NCBI RefSeq assembly: GCF_019429485.1
Contig: NZ_JAHXZN010000001.1
Coordinates: 1,612,001 to 1,676,000, forward strand
DNA: 64,000 bases
Origin: Sphingomonas citri
GTDB lineage: Bacteria > Pseudomonadota > Alphaproteobacteria > Sphingomonadales > Sphingomonadaceae
Direction of reading: 5' to 3'
The position numbers and the translations under genes are program-made. Positions 62,044 to 64,000 of the stretch are shown piece after piece. A model generated the notes under the pieces. That model was not told the DNA's origin. It did not search any database and saw only the letters and a program-made list of their open reading frames with translations. Position 1 is the first letter of the stretch. Every line of letters starts with the position of its first letter.

Positions 62044-62316
62044 TCAGTTGCTGTCGCTATTGTCGTTGTTGTCGTCGCCATTGTCGGCGACGAGCAGCAC
62101 GATGCCGGTCAGCGCGGCGAGGATGCCGATGCTGATGAGCGTGGTGGTCGGCACCTCGGCGCCGATCCGGCTGGCGTTGGCGCTGCCGCTGGCGGCGCGC
62201 GCCGAATGCGCGACCGAGAGCGACGACGCCGGATTGGCGGCGGGCGCGGCGACCGCGGCGGCGGGCAGCGCGAGCATCGCGGCGACACCCGCGACCAAGT
62301 TGATGAGACGCGACAT
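62044..62316 (-). CDS. small exported/membrane protein with Asp/Asn tail
   Basis: This 90-residue protein has an N-terminal signal peptide (INLVAGVAAMLALPAAAVAA), a Ser/Ala-rich middle and a C-terminal membrane helix (TTLISIGILAALTGIVLLVA). A 13-residue tail of only Asp, Asn, Ser and Gly follows, encoded by TTGTCG-type repeats. The ATG follows GGGAGATCACCGA. The tail is probably cytoplasmic or metal-binding, which is speculation. Family unknown. Confidence 0.72.
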   Translation of the reverse strand: MSRLINLVAGVAAMLALPAAAVAAPAANPASSLSVAHSARAASGSANASRIGAEVPTTTLISIGILAALTGIVLLVADNGDDNNDNSDSN

Positions 62317-62454
62317 TCGGTGATCTCCCTGACGGCGCCACCTCTGCGCGCGGCGCGTGGGGCTTCCTAGAACAGGCTGTTGTTGCAGTCATTTGACAAT
62401 TGCGGCGGGTGGGACGGGCAACGTCCTCCCCGCTCGTTGGACAGCGCCTGCCCT

Positions 62455-63492
62455 TTACCGGATCGCCGCCGCCAGCACCGCGCGCGTGCCGGGGTGCGCG
62501 GCGTCATAGTCGAGCGCGGCGTCGAGGCTCTGCGCCATGGCGCGGATCAGCCGCGATCCCACGCCGGTGCCCTTGGGCCCGTCGTCGCCGATGCCAATGC
62601 CATCGTCCTCCACCACCAGGCGGAAGCGCAGCTCGCCGTCGCGCGCCAGTGCGATGCGCACCTCGCCGTCGCCGCCGGGATACGCGTATTTGCACGCGTT
62701 GCTCACCAGTTCGGTGACGATCACGCCGAGCGACACCGCCCGGTCGGTCGGCAGCCGCAGCGGCTCGGCGGCGAGGCTCAGCCGCCGCGGCGCCTCGCTG
62801 GTCGACCAGGTCGCGCCCAGCTCCTCGATGAGCTGCGCGAGATAGTCGCGCATCTCGACATGCTCGACGTCGTCCCCGGTGTAGAGCCGGCGGTGGACCT
62901 GCGCGATCGCGCTGATGCGGCGCTGCGTGTCCTCCAGGGCGGCGCGTGCGCCCGGATCCTCCAGCGCGCTCGACTGCATCCGCACCATCGCGGAGACGAG
63001 CTGGAGCGAGTTGGCGACGCGGTGGTTCACCTCCGCCAGCAGCGCCTCCAGCCGCGCGTTGCTGGCGCGCAGTTCGGCCTCGGCGCGGGTCTTGAGCGCC
63101 TCGACCTCGGTGCGTGCGAGCACCTGGCGGAAGGTGGCGTCGAGCAGGTCGAAGAAGTCGTCGCCCGGCGTCTTCACCACATAATCGGCGGCGCCCGCGC
63201 GCAATGCCGCCACCGCGACCCGCGTCTCCTCCGACCCGCTGACATAGACCACCGCCGGGGGCGTGGGCAGCGCGTGGAGCCGCTCGAGCGTCTCCAGCCC
63301 GTCGATCCCCGGCATGTAATGATCCACCGCGACGAGGTCGAAATGCTCGGCCGCGGCCGCCGCCACGCCCGCCTCGCCGCCGTCGGCGGTGGCGACCTGA
63401 TAGCCGCGCCGCTCCAGCGCGCGGCTCACCAGCCGGCGGATGCCGGCATCGTCGTCGATGTAGAGGATGCGGGTGCCGGCGGCGATGGTCAC
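62455..63492 (-). CDS. response regulator-HWE/HisKA_2 histidine kinase fusion
   Basis: This 345-residue signalling protein has a receiver domain at the N-terminus (RILYIDDDAGIRRLVSRALE; phospho-acceptor Asp in DLVAVDHYMPGIDG). A coil and a HisKA_2/HWE-type kinase core follow. The phosphorylatable His is in LLAEVNHRVANSLQLVSAMV, with ATP-binding VTELVSNACKYAYPGG and VEDDGIGIGDDG-like boxes. It starts with GTG seven bases after the upstream response regulator gene. Such hybrids usually take phosphate from, or pass it to, a partner kinase/regulator. Confidence 0.92.
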   Translation of the reverse strand: MTIAAGTRILYIDDDAGIRRLVSRALERRGYQVATADGGEAGVAAAAAEHFDLVAVDHYMPGIDGLETLERLHALPTPPAVVYVSGSEETRVAVAALRAGAADYVVKTPGDDFFDLLDATFRQVLARTEVEALKTRAEAELRASNARLEALLAEVNHRVANSLQLVSAMVRMQSSALEDPGARAALEDTQRRISAIAQVHRRLYTGDDVEHVEMRDYLAQLIEELGATWSTSEAPRRLSLAAEPLRLPTDRAVSLGVIVTELVSNACKYAYPGGDGEVRIALARDGELRFRLVVEDDGIGIGDDGPKGTGVGSRLIRAMAQSLDAALDYDAAHPGTRAVLAAAIR

Positions 63493-63499
63493 GGGTCGC

Positions 63500-63949
63500 T
63501 CAGTTCGCCCCGTCGAGGTCGGGCACCTGGATCACCGACAGGAACAGCCCGAGCTGGCGGATCGCCTGGGCGAAGCTCTCGTAGTTCACCGGCTTGGTGA
63601 TGTAGACGTTGGCGCCGAGATCGTAGCAGCGCTGGATCTCGCGCGAATCGTCGGTGGTGGTCAGCACCACCACGGGGGTGCGCTTGACCGGACCGTCGCT
63701 GTTCTTGATTCGCGTCAGGATGTCGGTGCCGCTCATGTCGGGCAGGTTGAGGTCGAGCAGGATCAGCGCCGGGCCGCTGAGCGCGGGGCCGACCGGATCG
63801 TTGAAGATGTAATCGAGCGCGCTCGTCCCGTCGGTGAAGTGACGGATCTCGTTGAGGATGCCGGCGCGTCGGATGTTCTTCTCGATGAGGCGCGCGTGGC
63901 CCTCGTCGTCCTCGATCATGACGATGCCGACCGACTGATGCGCGTTCAT
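63500..63949 (-). CDS. Rcp1-type single-domain response regulator
   Basis: This 149-residue CheY-like protein has an acidic pocket (IVMIEDDEGHARLIEKNIRR), phospho-acceptor Asp in ALILLDLNLPDMSGTDIL, a switch Thr in VVVLTTTDDSRE and Lys in VYITKPVNYESF. The long insertion before the phospho-acceptor and this C-terminus are typical of regulators paired with phytochrome-type or PAS kinases. The next gene upstream would lie beyond the right edge. It is coupled to the REC-HWE gene. Confidence 0.93.
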   Translation of the reverse strand: MNAHQSVGIVMIEDDEGHARLIEKNIRRAGILNEIRHFTDGTSALDYIFNDPVGPALSGPALILLDLNLPDMSGTDILTRIKNSDGPVKRTPVVVLTTTDDSREIQRCYDLGANVYITKPVNYESFAQAIRQLGLFLSVIQVPDLDGAN

Positions 63950-64000
63950 TCGTTTTTTCCCTGTCCTTCAGGACGTTGCGATTCCAGCGTCAGTGGTAGT

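Overview
The window is a gene-dense, GC-rich chromosomal segment that looks like a Sphingomonas or close sphingomonad alphaproteobacterium. Supporting signs are a SciP-type CtrA inhibitor, an ATP12-type F1 assembly factor, a MidA-type methyltransferase, a SWIB-domain protein, two divergent TonB-dependent receptors, an HWE-type kinase, frequent GTG starts and many ATGA/GTGA stop-start overlaps. I found no integrase, transposase, CRISPR array or rRNA. One tRNA gene (Tyr) is present. Most genes are housekeeping, with several accessory modules.

Layout. 1-2.6 kb: RND efflux permease (cut by the left edge) and its adaptor. 2.7-5.8 kb: SIMPL-domain protein, small stress membrane protein, sciP, mnmA. 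6-8.5 kb: FadR-type regulator with a clear operator, and an acyl-CoA ligase. 8.5-11.8 kb: tightly overlapped lgt-midA-GNAT-pgeF operon. 11.9-13.9 kb: hslVU protease. 14-16 kb: SleB-type hydrolase, membrane protein, SWIB protein. 16.2-17.9 kb: overlapping pterin operon folE-SDR-folB. 18-20.2 kb: metallo-beta-lactamase-fold hydrolase, then a phage-type endolysin-holin pair without other phage genes. 20.4-24.5 kb: map, molybdopterin-binding protein, pseudouridine synthase, crcB. 24.6-26.1 kb: two related glycine-zipper envelope proteins flanking an OsmC peroxiredoxin. 26.4-43 kb: enoyl-CoA hydratase family, two TonB-dependent receptors, HAD/ATP12 operon, gmk, phosphatase, mtnP, AlkA-type glycosylase, ferredoxin and several membrane proteins. 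43.4-44.4 kb: TrmH-family methyltransferase and tRNA-Tyr.

44.6-57.8 kb is the best-integrated system: nitrate assimilation. nasT and nasS encode an RNA-binding antiterminator and its nitrate sensor. They precede a 250-base leader with two A1/G4 hexaloop hairpins and a perfect intrinsic terminator. After it come a nitrate/nitrite MFS transporter, nirB, nirD, nitrate reductase and the sirohaem enzyme cobA. A 41-codon coupled ORF follows cobA. A convergent outer-membrane porin and a CHASE3 chemoreceptor lie beyond. The expected logic is that nitrate binds NasS, NasT is freed, NasT stabilises the leader hairpins and transcription reads through into the operon.

57.8-64 kb: drug MFS transporter, phosphoesterase, nitronate monooxygenase, two related proteins of about 40 residues with one membrane segment, an Asp/Asn-tailed membrane protein, and a response regulator plus REC-HWE kinase pair that probably continues past the right edge.

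Many intergenic regions carry short or long hairpin repeats. Five copies of one hairpin built on GATCCTCCCC/GGGGAGGATC each lie exactly between convergent genes.
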